Source: Cercis canadensis (taxonomy: Eukaryota > Streptophyta > Magnoliopsida > Fabales > Fabaceae). From it: a stretch of 64,000 nt of DNA. Below the pieces are notes generated by a model. It saw only the letters and a program-made list of their open reading frames with translations, was not told the origin of the DNA and ran no database searches. The stretch lies in assembly GCA_003255065.1 (NCBI GenBank), contig QAOA01006662.1, positions 462,809 through 526,808 on the forward strand, in the 5' to 3' direction. Shown in pieces: positions 1-10,700 of this stretch (the first letter of the stretch is position 1; each line of letters begins with the position of its first letter). The position numbers were made by a program, and so were the translations under genes.

Positions 1-313
1 GAAACATGAAATTCTGAGAAATTTCAAGCTTCATTGAATTTAACAACCAAGTCATGATGATTGTGTCCTCAACATCCTAGGACTTGAACTTCTCATCGAG
101 AGCATTTGGTGGATCTTCAGTAAGATGATGAAGTTTTTGTTTGCCTTTGAGAGCCAGTGTCACCAATCTTGCCCACTGTAGATAGTTTTTTCCATCTAGT
201 CAGGCAGCAACTCCTAAATTCTGCAATTCAGTAGTTGCAGAGTTGGTTTTTGGTGGCTCCAAGAGGGTAAGTTATGATTCAGAAGTAGGGATACTTTTGG
301 AGGCTTCAGACAT
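1..313 (-). pseudogene. Ty1/copia gag N-terminal fragment, broken
   Basis: Read on the minus strand from an ATG at 313, the frame starts MSEASKSIPTSES and continues through LDGKNYLQWARL, VTLALKGKQKLHHL and DVEDTIIMTWLLNSM. This is the usual start of plant copia gag (DUF4219/UBN2-type capsid region), in which a Y-x-x-W motif and a trailing W-L-x-x-S-M segment are typical. At least three in-frame stops break it: after SES, after GVAA and after EKFKS, where a W would be expected. The fragment runs off the left edge of the window. It lies just downstream of a copia LTR and primer site on the same strand, as gag should. The family call is firm; no functional product is expected. Confidence 0.8.
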
Positions 314-448
314 TTTTGTGGCAGTGAATGGCAATGAAGGCCTTGAGGGATAAATAGCAACTAGGGCTAAAGAAGCAACCTAATTTGAAAAGGCGATTTT
401 TGATGGCTATGAAGGCCTAAGTGAGGAATTGCGGAAGAGCAGATTATA

Positions 449-460
449 GCTCTGATACCA
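449..460 (-). other. Copia primer-binding site (initiator tRNA-Met)
   Basis: On the minus strand the sequence is TGGTATCAGAGC, the classic plant Ty1/copia primer site complementary to the 3' end of initiator tRNA-Met. It directly abuts the end of the LTR at 461-700 and precedes the gag fragment, which fixes the orientation and identity of the element. Confidence 0.9.
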
Positions 461-700
461 TGAACGATTAAGGTTCTATGGAAGAAGTAATTCCAATTGT
501 ATTACTCAGAGGCAATTGCCTAAATATATATACAGGATATACAGCAGCTGTCCTCCTCTAATTAGGTGGACAGATAGCTACAATTAAGGGGGAATATACA
601 GCCTATAATCAGGGAGATTTGCCTAAGGAAATAAATGACAAAATATTCCATAAATAGAATCCCTATAAGTTAGGAGAGAATATCTACACTATCTCTAACA
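461..700 (-). repeat. Copia 5' LTR, about 240 bp
   Basis: On the minus strand it starts TGTTAGAGATAG and ends CGTTCA, giving TG...CA ends, and the tRNA-Met primer site follows immediately. It is the 5' LTR of a copia element transcribed toward the left edge of the window. Its partner LTR lies outside the window, so neither LTR divergence nor a target duplication can be measured. Confidence 0.8.
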
Positions 701-1039
701 CTACTCATGTGTCCTTAATTTTTTTACATACTAGTTTGATTTGGCATGTGTGTTGCACATGCTTGGGTAGTAAGAAAAGTGTTGGTGTTTAATACTTCTA
801 ACTGCATTCCGAAGATTCATGATCACCATGCACATCCACTTATAGCTTCTTAAAATTTACTTATTAATTTATTAGGTGTTGATTAGGATATCCAATACTG
901 AATAAGATTCAGGATCATGCTGCAGCAAGGTGGCCATCATACAAAATTGTGTTTCTGAAACCATATACTGGCTAATCCAAACCCAACAAAATTAGGTGGG
1001 AGTTGGAACAAGAACATTTCCCCCCTTTGAACTTGTTCC
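701..1039. other. Stretch without a recognisable gene
   Basis: This AT-rich DNA lies between the copia LTR (ends 700) and the readable end of the copia RNase H remnant. I see no coding homology. It may be decayed copia 3' sequence, but nothing in it proves that. Confidence 0.4.
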
Positions 1040-2785
1040 TCTTTAGCATTAAGCGCAGCTTTTGAAAATACAGTAATCTTCAAGTGTACCTTTAATGTAT
1101 AGTAGGATCTGCTTTGTAGTTTGCACATGAGAAGACTTGGGATTCTCCATATAACAACAGATCAAACCAACACCATATAAAATATCTGGGTGGTACAAGT
1201 AAGATAATGCAAGCTACCAACAAGACTTTTGTAATAAGTTGTTTGCTGATACACTCCACTGGTGTATTAACAGGATGTCAATTTTCCATACTAAATTTCT
1301 TCAGATTCGCCTTTGCGTATTTTGTTTGTGAAATAAAACTCGATTCACTGTTTTGTTTCACTTCAATGCCAAGAAAGTAAGCCGTAAGGCCTAAATCAAT
1401 CCTCTCAAACTAATCTTTGACCATTGCTTGCTTCAATTGGTCAATCATGGACTTGCTATTTCCTATGAAAATGAGATCACCAACATCAAGACACATAAAC
1501 ATAATTTTTCCTATAGTACTTTTAGCTACGACTTTGGATTTGAATACATAATCCACATGTCTTGAAGATGATCTTAGTACTATTTAGCTATAAGTTGTTT
1601 GGTGTTCCTAGTAAATTCTGCTTGCTGTATAATGCATGCTCATATGGACAATTTCTGAACCCATTCTTGATGAAGTATGCATCAATTCTTGAATTTCATG
1701 CTCTTCACACTTGCTTCAGCCCAAAGGGAGCTCTCTTCAGTTTGTATGCTTTATCTTCTCCTTCAACGATAAATCTGAGGGGTTGCTCCACTTAGACCTC
1801 CTCTTCAAGGTATCAATTCAAAAATGCTGACTTTACATCCATATGGAAAATTCTCCAATTCTTTTGAAATGCCATGGCTATAAGCAATCTGATTGTCACC
1901 ATTCTTGTTACTGGTGCGAAGACATCATCATAGTCAACTCCCCGCCGCTGCTTGTGGCCTTTCACCACGAGCCTTGCTTTGTGCTTTTAAGCTTCTCCCT
2001 TGCATTTATCTTCGTTTTTAAGAACCCACTTCACTTCAATTGCTTTTTGGCCTTCTGGAAGTAATGTGAGTTACCAGGTATTGTTTTTGTTTACAACAAC
2101 AATTTCTTCTTCCAGTGCTCTCCACTTTTCTTCTTGATAAGCTTCTTCAAATGTCAAAGAGTCATAACCTACAAAGAAGCATAGCATGTTAAATTCATCG
2201 AATTCAAGTCTTGGTGTGGCTTCCATTATTTCTTGAACTCTTGTCTTTCTCACAAAAGGATTGGATGAGCCATCAACATTTTGAACAATTCCTGTTTTTG
2301 GTGTTTGAACAGATTTCTGCAAGATGTCTTCCGCTTTGTGTGTGCTGGTTTTCTTCTTCTACAATGACTTACCTTTGCTGATTTCCATTGCTCCAATTCT
2401 AGATTTGACCTTCATCAAACTGCACATCCCTCGACATCACAATTCCTTTTGTGTTGGGATTGTATAATTTGTATCTGCTGCCATTTTCGCCATAGCCAAC
2501 CAGAATACATTTCTGGCCTTTATCCTCAAAATTTATTCTTTTTTCTTTTGGAACTCTAGCATAATCAATACTTCCATATACTTTAAATGATCAACTCTGG
2601 GCCTTTTTTTGACTCCATGCTGCTTTTGGTGTAACATTTCCAATTTTTGTGGGAAATCTGTTGAGCAAGTAGGCTGAACATGCAACTTCTTCTCCCCAAA
2701 ATTCTTTAGGAACGTTTCTTTCTCGCAGCATGTACCTCACCATGTTAAGGATGGTTCTGTTCTTTTCAGAAAAGACACCGTCTAC
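1040..2785 (-). pseudogene. Ty1/copia pol remnant (integrase C-part, RT, RNase H)
   Basis: In minus-strand order there is an integrase segment near 2590-2785 (EKNRTILNMVRYMLRERNVP, then VACSAYLLNRFPTK). An RT N-terminal segment follows at 2071-2322 (EAYQEEKWRALEEEIVVVNK). Near 1340-1510 is the RT palm tail (DVGDLIFIGNSK, then LTAYFLGIEV). A connection/RNase H start lies near 1180-1270 (YYKSLVGSLHYLT). These are diagnostic of copia pol (integrase before RT). Stops and frameshifts separate every block, so it is dead. Protease and the upstream half of integrase are missing because the left flank of the integrase is replaced by gypsy gag sequence at about 2785. It lies upstream of the copia 5' LTR at 461-700, so it is probably a different or rearranged copy. 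Confidence 0.85.
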
Positions 2786-3035
2786 AGCTACAAAGGGATT
2801 TTGAAATCCATAAACATCATCCTGAAGTGTAGGGCATGCATTAGTGGGATGAGAGGTGCAAGCACATATGTCACAAAATTGGATTGGTTGCATGGCTGGT
2901 TCAGGTGCTTGTTGTCCCACTGCCAATTGTCTCACCAAAGATGTCAATTCATCAAGTCTATAGTCCATCCTCTGTTTGTCAAAAAGTGATGCAACAACCT
3001 CTTTAACTCTTTTAGTAGTAGGGGAACCTAGTATG
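2786..3035 (-). pseudogene. Ty3/gypsy gag fragment (Athila/Tat type), internally deleted
   Basis: The minus-strand frame contains MDYRLDELTSLVRQLAVGQQ and then the cysteine motif CDICACTSHPTNACPTLQDD. This is the spacer and knuckle-like segment of Athila/Tat gag; a paralogue with the same motif lies near 36180-36300. The start (near MVHTRFP at about 3030) joins almost directly to this late gag segment, so the capsid core is deleted. At the other end the frame runs without a stop into copia integrase, giving a chimeric frame of 192 codons at 2591-3169. No function is implied. Confidence 0.75.
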
Positions 3036-3554
3036 TACCATGAACAAAAAGTGATAGAACAACAAAACACACCAAAACACACAACAAAACACAAAATCAC
3101 ACAAAAAGTGACAAAAAGTAACAAAAAGTGACAGAATTGAACTAAAAGATAAACACACAAAATGTACAAAACAAAGGCAAAAACACAACAAAATAATCAT
3201 AATTAAGGTATCTACACATTTTTAAAAATTATGAGACCACCACAACTTGAAAACTAGAGGAAAATGGAAGTAAAAAATCTTAAAAAATTGAAAAAGTTGT
3301 CTAAACGATGAATTTGGCCAAAATGGGGTGGGACTTACTGCAAAAGCAGTGAGTTATGCTTGTTAGGTCGTTTTCCTTCAACTGACCAATTTTCAGCTCA
3401 GTCTGAGCTCAAAAATCCGTATTAAATTTTCTGAAAAATTTGCCTAAAATCACCCGTTTTCACCAAAAACTACCAAGACATAACAACAAAAGGTAATTTA
3501 TAAAGGGTTAGCATTAAAGTACAATCCTAATAAGATTGATCAAAACTAGAATAA
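3036..3554 (-). other. Gypsy 5' leader, A-rich
   Basis: This is an untranslated leader between the primer site and the gag start of the minus-strand gypsy element. It is rich in repeated AACAAAA/ACACACC-like words, as is the leader of the related element at 37170-38048. Overlapping small open frames here look accidental. Confidence 0.6.
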
Positions 3555-3572
3555 TCCCTAGCAACGGCGCCA
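3555..3572 (-). other. Gypsy primer-binding site (tRNA-Asp)
   Basis: On the minus strand it reads TGGCGCCGTTGCTAGGGA. It is complementary, with one change, to the 3' end of plant tRNA-Asp(GTC), the usual primer of Athila/Tat gypsy elements. A second, damaged PBS-like copy lies at 3585-3600 (plus strand TCCCGGCAACGGCCCT). Confidence 0.8.
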
Positions 3573-3618
3573 AAATCTGAGTATTCCCGGCAACGGCCCT
3601 CCCTTTATGCAAAATTTG

Positions 3619-3716
3619 AGTAGCTTTGGTAAACCGACTTTAAAATTTCAAAATTTGATGAGTTGCCGAGGCTCTTCAAATTAGTGAAATTTTAAAGTCG
3701 GTTTACCAAAGTTACT
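3619..3716. repeat. 31-bp inverted repeat at LTR/primer-site junction
   Basis: The arms at 3619-3649 and 3686-3716 are reverse complements with one mismatch. One arm is the normal LTR end (shared with 34856-34880); the other is an extra inverted copy placed between the LTR end and the primer site. It looks like a replication or repair accident at the LTR boundary. Confidence 0.85.
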
Positions 3717-5076
3717 TGTAGCATAAGGCAACACCAAGTCGAACCAAATGATTAATCTAGTTAGGGAATCCAATTAGGGAGTTGATTAAACAAGGGGGTA
3801 TTGTTTGTATAAGTGATCAACAGACAATGATTAAAAGTGGTAAACCTTAAGGAAAGCAACCAATGCAAGTCTAACTAATTCTGATTTTAATTCATCCTTG
3901 ATTTCAAAGAGTCCATTCAATTATTAACCTAGTTCTTGGCCTTAGAACACATCAAGAAGCCTTTCAATGCTCTATGGATGTCTACTGCTTAAGCAACCAG
4001 AATTTGGATCAACTAAGACTAAATGAATTAAGCACTCATTCAAATCAAGTTTTACCTAAGTCCAGAATCCAGCCAAGGTAATTAATCCATCCAACAACTT
4101 AGAAACATTAATTAACTTTTAATTTCCTCTTTTATGATATGCAATTCAGCAATCAACACATGAAAATTCAAATCCGAATTTAAGCAATTCAAACAGAATA
4201 TTTCAAAGGATAGAAAGAAGTAGATTAACCACTAAATGAATGACAATCAAAACATAATCTCATATTTAATAATCAGAACAGCCAAAACCTGGATTGATTT
4301 GAGTAACTAGCCCTCCATCAACAAGAGGAACAAAGTTTACAAAGAATTTAGAGAGAAAACTTAGAGACTAAGAAAACAAGAAAAGCTGTCTACAAAATAT
4401 CCTAATGAAATTCGGATGCCTCTTTTTGAACATATAAACCTCTGAAAATACATGCACACCCAAACTGCCATTAGGTCACACTTATTCTCATGGGCCTTAG
4501 CTTTCATTGGGCTGTGGTTTGGGCTCAATTGGACTTACAATGAGGAAGTTAGGCCCATTTAAGTGTCAACAGGTCTCTGGAACCATCATCCAATTTCGAC
4601 AGGAAATAAGACCATCTAAACGACATAATTCAATGAACCGGTCTGCACAACAATTGAATCTCTGTGTCTTAGCTTTCCAATGGGACCAATTTCAAGTCTA
4701 TAAGACACCTACAGCTCAAGTTATTGTCCAAACACTGCATGTGGGTTAGGATCTTGCGACAACATCTCTTCTCTGGCTTTCAGGCTACATATGACCAGCT
4801 AGACTTCCGAATTAGACTTGGGGCTCTGAATCAAAGTTGTAGAGCTTTCTCTTATCTTTCCTACAAGGTAAGATTAAAAATTATTAGATGTCTAGAACTC
4901 AAGTTATTGCTGAAGAACAGAGAGTGCATAAAATACCAAATATTGCTGAAAAATACATTTAGGCCCAATCGGATCCAAACTCATGAAATGTGGCCCATGC
5001 CCACTCAATTCAGCCCAAAAGAGGTTTAAAAGACTAAATATGAGGGTTGACTACAGGATAAAAAGTATATTCATCA
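3656..5076 (-). repeat. Gypsy 5' LTR, about 1.42 kb (family A)
   Basis: On the minus strand the LTR starts TGATGAATATAC at 5076 and ends CTCATCA at 3656, so it has TGATGA...TCATCA ends. The same family occurs as a plus-strand copy at 33473-34910 and a solo copy at 44675-46101; all three share the AGCCTCGGCAGCTCATCA-like tail. A tRNA-Asp primer site and leader follow, so this is a 5' LTR. Open frames of 80-100 codons in it (4507-5029) recur in the other LTR copies and are not genes. Confidence 0.85.
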
Positions 5077-5563
5077 CCTCTCTACTAGATTGCTCAGGGA
5101 ACCATGTTCAGGGCACTCTTTGTTCTTGGGCATGATTTGTACTTAATCACCATCTTCATCTTTTCCTAATAATATTCAGTTCTAATTTCTCTTCCTTAAA
5201 AGTTTTTGGCTTTCTGGGTTTTGAAATTTGAGCAAAAACTTAAAAAAAAAAAAAAAGTTTTAGTGAACTGACTGGTTATTTAAAACCGGTACCGGTTCAC
5301 ACTGATTCGCACTTGTTTTTATTGATTTAACCATCTCATCGGTTTTATTTCCTTAACCAAACCGATATTCAAATCAAGTACCAGTTCGACCGGTTGAACT
5401 AGCCAGTCTGGTCCACTTTATAAAACATTGCTTTGAACTTTGAAGGAGTTATGCAAATTTCTTTCTATTCTAACATTTGTATTGTTTATTGGCCCAAAAA
5501 AAATTGAAAAAAGAAAGGGATAAACCCAAGCTTGTGCTGCTCCTCATGAGGTTGTAGAGACAA
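5077..5563. other. Gene-free stretch with accggtt-rich foldback-like piece
   Basis: This is AT-rich DNA. Around 5255-5430 several ACCGGTT/AACCGG words occur, including a perfect 14-bp palindrome AACCGGTACCGGTT at 5284-5297. Dispersed plant repeats often show such words, so this may be a small non-autonomous element, but I cannot define its ends. Confidence 0.35.
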
Positions 5564-5935
5564 TCATGGCGGCCCTCCCCTTTTGAGCATCACGTTTTCA
5601 GGCTTCAACCTCTTTGTCACGACGTTGACAGAATTAGAACTAGTATTGCTACTGGAACTGCCATTTGGAGTCGAATTTAGGTTGTGGAGTGGGTTCCTCG
5701 TCGACGAGGCAAAGTAGGAGTCTTCATCGGTGGAGACAAGGAAGGAATTTTTATTGGTGAAGTCAAAGACGGAATCAACAGGGTTCTTGGGTTGCATAGG
5801 GTTGTTGAAATTGCGGGTCCAATCAACTTTGACCCAATTCAATTGAATTGCAGCCACTATTTCAAAGGGAGAGGAATGCCGAAGGTGGGTGGGAGTGAGA
5901 AAGAAATTGGGTGTAGGTCGGTTGAATTTTGAGAA
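5564..5935 (-). CDS. Unrecognised open frame, possible exon remnant
   Basis: The minus strand is open for about 124 codons after a stop at about 5944. It includes KFNRPTPNFFLTP, AAIQLNWVKVDWTRNFNN and a Ser/Asn-rich tail NGSSSSNTSSNS followed by KRLKPENVMLKRGG. There is no ATG near its start; the only in-frame start-like codon is GTG at 5857. Its base composition is less AT-rich than its surroundings, which is why I list it. The opposite strand also has an 82-codon frame here (5684-5932), so one of the two, or both, is accidental. I do not recognise a family. It could be an exon of a decayed gene or chance. Low confidence. Confidence 0.2.
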   Translation of the reverse strand, partial: FSKFNRPTPNFFLTPTHLRHSSPFEIVAAIQLNWVKVDWTRNFNNPMQPKNPVDSVFDFTNKNSFLVSTDEDSYFASSTRNPLHNLNSTPNGSSSSNTSSNSVNVVTKRLKPENVMLKRGGPP

Positions 5936-7745
5936 ATATTAATAAGAGACGAGGTGGTGCTGAGTTATAAAAATAACAAACATGTAATGTTTTAATAGAA
6001 GAACATCACCGTTAACCCTTAAGAAACTTTATTTAAGTTTTGTGAAAAAAAAAAACATATATAGATCTTCAAAAAATGATTAAGATGGCGTTAATGGCAT
6101 CTTTGTTCCTTCAACATCGGAGAAGACCTTTTATTTTATTTTATTTTTTTAGATTTGGGCTTAACAATAGTAAATTGTAAATGATTAAGATGTATGCATG
6201 TGACTCTTATGATTTTTTAAAGAAATATCCGTAATCTTCTTATTAAGATTTAACTAGTCTCTTTTATTACACAATGTGCAAACAAAATGATAGTATTTGA
6301 TGTAAAAAAAAAAAAAAATTAAAACCTGATGAGAGCACATTTTAAATGTAATTATATTTATTTCTTTTTAATTAATTGCAAATTAAATATGAAAAAGATC
6401 TAAATAAATATGAAAAAAAAAGAGATGAATTTTTTTTAATGGGTCATATACTTTAACATTATAACACTTATCATATATATTAAAAATATTTTTTTGGTGC
6501 AATGTGAACAAATTATGTCAACTTTTTGATAGTACACTAACCTGCAAATTAGCTTGTTCAACTTTATAAATAAGAGACACCAAATAATTTATATTTAAAA
6601 TGGAGAAATTAATCTGAATCTTTCATTTCATTAAAATAAGAAGAGTAAAAATTATATTTAAGTATGACAAAAAAACTTAACCAAATTTTCTTTTTCTCTC
6701 TTCAACGATCACAAGACCGTTTGCCTTCAAGTGTGGATCAGTGGACACCTCAGGCTCCCTTACTTGTTTTTTGGATCCTTCTATCCAATTGGCTCTCACT
6801 CTCTAGATTCTAAGGTTGCCCTCTTCCCATTTGAGAGGTCTCTCATTTTGTTTTTCTCTTGAATCTTCTCCCTTCTCAGACCCTCACCTCTCCCCCATCA
6901 TTCTGTAATTCTCATGCTTCCTGTCATTGACTCACACACATACACACACAAAAAAAAAAAAAAAAAAAATCTAACTCTCCTCCTCCCTCTCACACAATTT
7001 CCTTGTCACTCCTCCCCAATTTCTTCAATCCTCTTTCTCTAAGATTTCTGATTTGCTATGATTTTCCAATGCACCAAGGAGTTAGAACATCCAACCAACA
7101 GTGACCTGGAGACATTAAATCGCCATGGCATGCTCAATTTTCACAATAAATTTCCTCTTCAGTAATTTCGTATGAGATTATAATTTCTGATTCACCTTTG
7201 TGTTTTAAGTTTTTGTTCATCCATATAAAAGACATTTTAATGGTTAATTGAACTTTTAGGAAGCTAAGTAATTTTCGTTACATCTTTTTAAGAACTAAAA
7301 TGACCATTTACTTTTTTAACTAGGAAAATATTAATTACACAAAAAAGTATTTCTTTAGGAAAATTTTCTGAAATTTCCTATTTAAAAAAAAAAAAAAGAG
7401 AGGAAAGGAGTCTCATCAAATCCAAATAGACCCGTGCATCTGTAGAACGGAATGATCTCTAAAGAAATATACATTTCTGCCTTTGTATTAATAATATGAA
7501 GAAATCAGGAAAAAAAAATTGCTTCTATTTAGGCAGAAGAAACCTATACATATATTCCCAATCCAAGCTCCTTTGGATCTGTTTCAACCATCCATGGCGG
7601 CCTGTTTAATTTCAGAAAGAATAGGGAGAGGAGGACGAGAGGGGGTGGGGGGGTAGGGGAGGACAAAGAAAACAACATACATAAATAAATAAATTCCCAA
7701 TAGAAGTAATGAGTAATGAAGGAGTCAAGTTCTAGGTTAGAAAGT
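5936..7745. other. AT-rich intergenic region downstream of the gene
   Basis: No coding or RNA gene is visible. It holds poly-A/poly-T runs, a CA/A-rich simple repeat near 6940-6970 and a G-rich tract near 7635-7660. The last few hundred bases (7745 downward) must contain the 3' UTR and polyadenylation region of the minus-strand gene; I see no canonical AATAAA on that strand close to the stop. Confidence 0.6.
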
Positions 7746-10700
7746 TTACTTATTCATTACAAAGTTAATAGTTCCCTGGGCAGCGCGTTTGAGAAGAACT
7801 TCTCTTGCGTCAATTGCAATTCCTTCAGGCTGTGAAGAACTCAATGATATATTTACAGCATAAACATGAGTTTTATGTGTATAAAACGTTAGAAATACAT
7901 TTTTCATTCTTGAATTATTTATCAAATATCACTTTAGTCATTGATTTATTTTTTATGTCAATTTAGTCCTCGAAAATTAGTGACACCAAAATGATCACTA
8001 AAGGACTAATTTGGTAAACAAAATAATTATTCGAGGACTAAAATAACACAAAATAAATCAGTGACTAAATTGATTTTTAAAAAATTATTCAAGGACAAAA
8101 AAGGTATTTACCTCTAGATATTACATGTTTTCGCTGTATCTAGAAATCAAAACTGAACATTAGATACACATACCTCTTCAGGAAACCAAACCCCAGGCTG
8201 TGTGCTTCCTTCAAGAACTGCAAGCACAAATGCTGCTGTTGCAGTTCCGACGGATCTGAAAAATACGCATAAATGTATTTATCACAACTACTTTGAAAAT
8301 GAAAAAGGCACCCCTTATATCCGTGATAAATGAATCTAACACTTCAAAACATGGAGTTACAAAAGATATCTGAAAGTTAATACAACCAAATTAATTAGGC
8401 ACAATTTTCATTAGTTTTAATATGAATATACATAATCTATATAAAATATATAGAGCAGAACCTAAATAGTTGTGTGGCCTCATTTTTTGACACATGATTC
8501 ATATAGTTTAATCTTTGTGTTTACTCTTGATACTCTTTGGAGTAAATCACATATACCTAAACTGAGGTTTAACAAAATTACATAAATCTCACTACTTGTT
8601 TTAGAAATTACATAGACCTTCCTTTTAACACAACCTGAAGAGGAAATTTATGTTATGTCGAAGTTTAAAGTAAAGAGAGTCTGCCTAATTTCTGTAATGA
8701 GAAAGCAGGCCAATGTAATTTCATCAAACCTTACATGATGTTGATGTAATTCTTCTATTAATTTTTTTTATGATGAATACTTAAAATATGCATTAAATAA
8801 GAACATAAATGGGGATCGAATAAATGGTGAATTTTTTTTTGTAAGAGAATTGGAGATCATCCTATGGTTACAAAATTACATAAATACCTATGTACAAGAA
8901 AAGATAGAGCTAAACAACCAATTTAAATTAAGGAAATCAAAACCATATATAATGACAAAGATATTTTGTCCTAGTTTTTTTCTCAAGACCTCCAAAATAC
9001 AATGTCAAAGCATTTCATGTAGACATACCACAACAATACAGTGAGGTTTAACAAATTAAGCATCTAACTAGAGCAATGTAGTTAACAGTAAGATTTTTTG
9101 GAAGAACCAATAATTTTCATAAATAAATTAAAATAAGTTCCATGTTGCTTAGACTTTATAACAAAAATAATAATCAAAGTACTTGTGTTTTTCAAATACA
9201 ACTCAATTATTACAAAAATTAAACAAACTATACTTTTGCAGAAGCTAGTTTAATATATCATAGTTAACACTTACACAGAAAGTCTTCTATGACTAAATAT
9301 GCCAACTGTGTTGCGGCCACCTGAACACTCCAAATCAATCTGTACAAAAGAGAAAGATGGAAATATTTTCATTAGCTTATGTGTACTTTATCCAACAACA
9401 TAACTAAAATCCTACTTTTTCAAAAAGAAAAGAGTAAGCCTGAGCATAAAATTTGGTAAACTTTTCTTGTTCATTTGGATTTTCTTTTTCCCTTCTTTTT
9501 GCTCACCCTCATTGATACACGTTCTCCAGAAATCTCATCAATTGCTCGAACAAAGGGGTCGAACAACTGAACCAAGCTTTGAACCTTACTTCGATCTCTC
9601 AAAAATTCCTGCATGTTTTTCTCAGGAAGTCATTCAGGTCTGCATGATAATAACATAAGCTTAAAAGCATGAGGAAGAAATATAGTAGCAATTGCACTAA
9701 TCTGTAGACAAGTCAGTCCAAGTGATTAAAGAACATACTGCAGGAAGAAGTCTTGTCATGGCCTCCATTCCCCAATTCCAGAAAAATGGTGCAGTCCCAA
9801 ATCGGGCACTTACAGTTGGCACTCCTAGAATCTCATGAGCAGTTGTAACCTCTGGTAAATTCCTGAAAATCATGTCTTCAGGTGGGATTGCTGGTAAAAG
9901 TGAAGAATACTTTCTAAAGTAAGCAGATATTGAGGGATAATTAAACTGATTTTGTTGTAAGCCACATATTATATATGGCTACACACAATCCCAATGTCCT
10001 GGGTGGAAGCTTTGTAAAAAGCAAGCAGAAGACCTTCACAAAATGGATATTACTCTGGATATTTTCATTTTGTTCTGAGCCAGGGGTTCAGGGGTTTTTC
10101 CAAACTTCCATGGTTGCATTAAATTTGAAGTACTTACAATAGATAAACATCTCTTTTCCCAATTCCTTTTCCAAAGTCAATGTTGAGCATTCCACTATAT
10201 GGCTTCATTTTGATTTTTTCTCCTAGTTCAACAGTCCAGCATCATCATTTAATCCTACATACAAAATGGTGATTTAATCTAGATAAAATAGATAAATTGT
10301 ACAAACTCTGTAGACAACAACCTTTATTATATGCAATTACTTCCTCTCCCAATAGCAAAAAGCTAGTAGCTAATATGGTTGGACCAGCGCCGCCAGTTCC
10401 AGCTGTGTAGTAGTAGAACCTGAGATGATCTTGACTACATATAAGTTTCTAAATTATCATGAAAATCCAGAAAAAAAAAATAATATAGAGAAATTACTAA
10501 AGGTAATTTTGGGCGCATCTTGAAAGAACAACTTGTTCCCCTCATCATTTTTAGACTTTCAACTTTTCTTCTTTTTCTGCTAAGTTTATTTTATTTGAGT
10601 GGACTGTAACAAGGAAAAAAATGTATTAACTTTAATGGAGATTAGCTAAACATAACCGGCCTATTGATCAAGCTTGTTTAATTTGGCAAGAACGATAGAC

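Noticed and set aside
4507-5029. Open frames of 80 and 101 codons
   Set aside because: The same frames recur in the other copies of the gypsy family A LTR (33520-34042, inverted), so they are LTR sequence, not genes.
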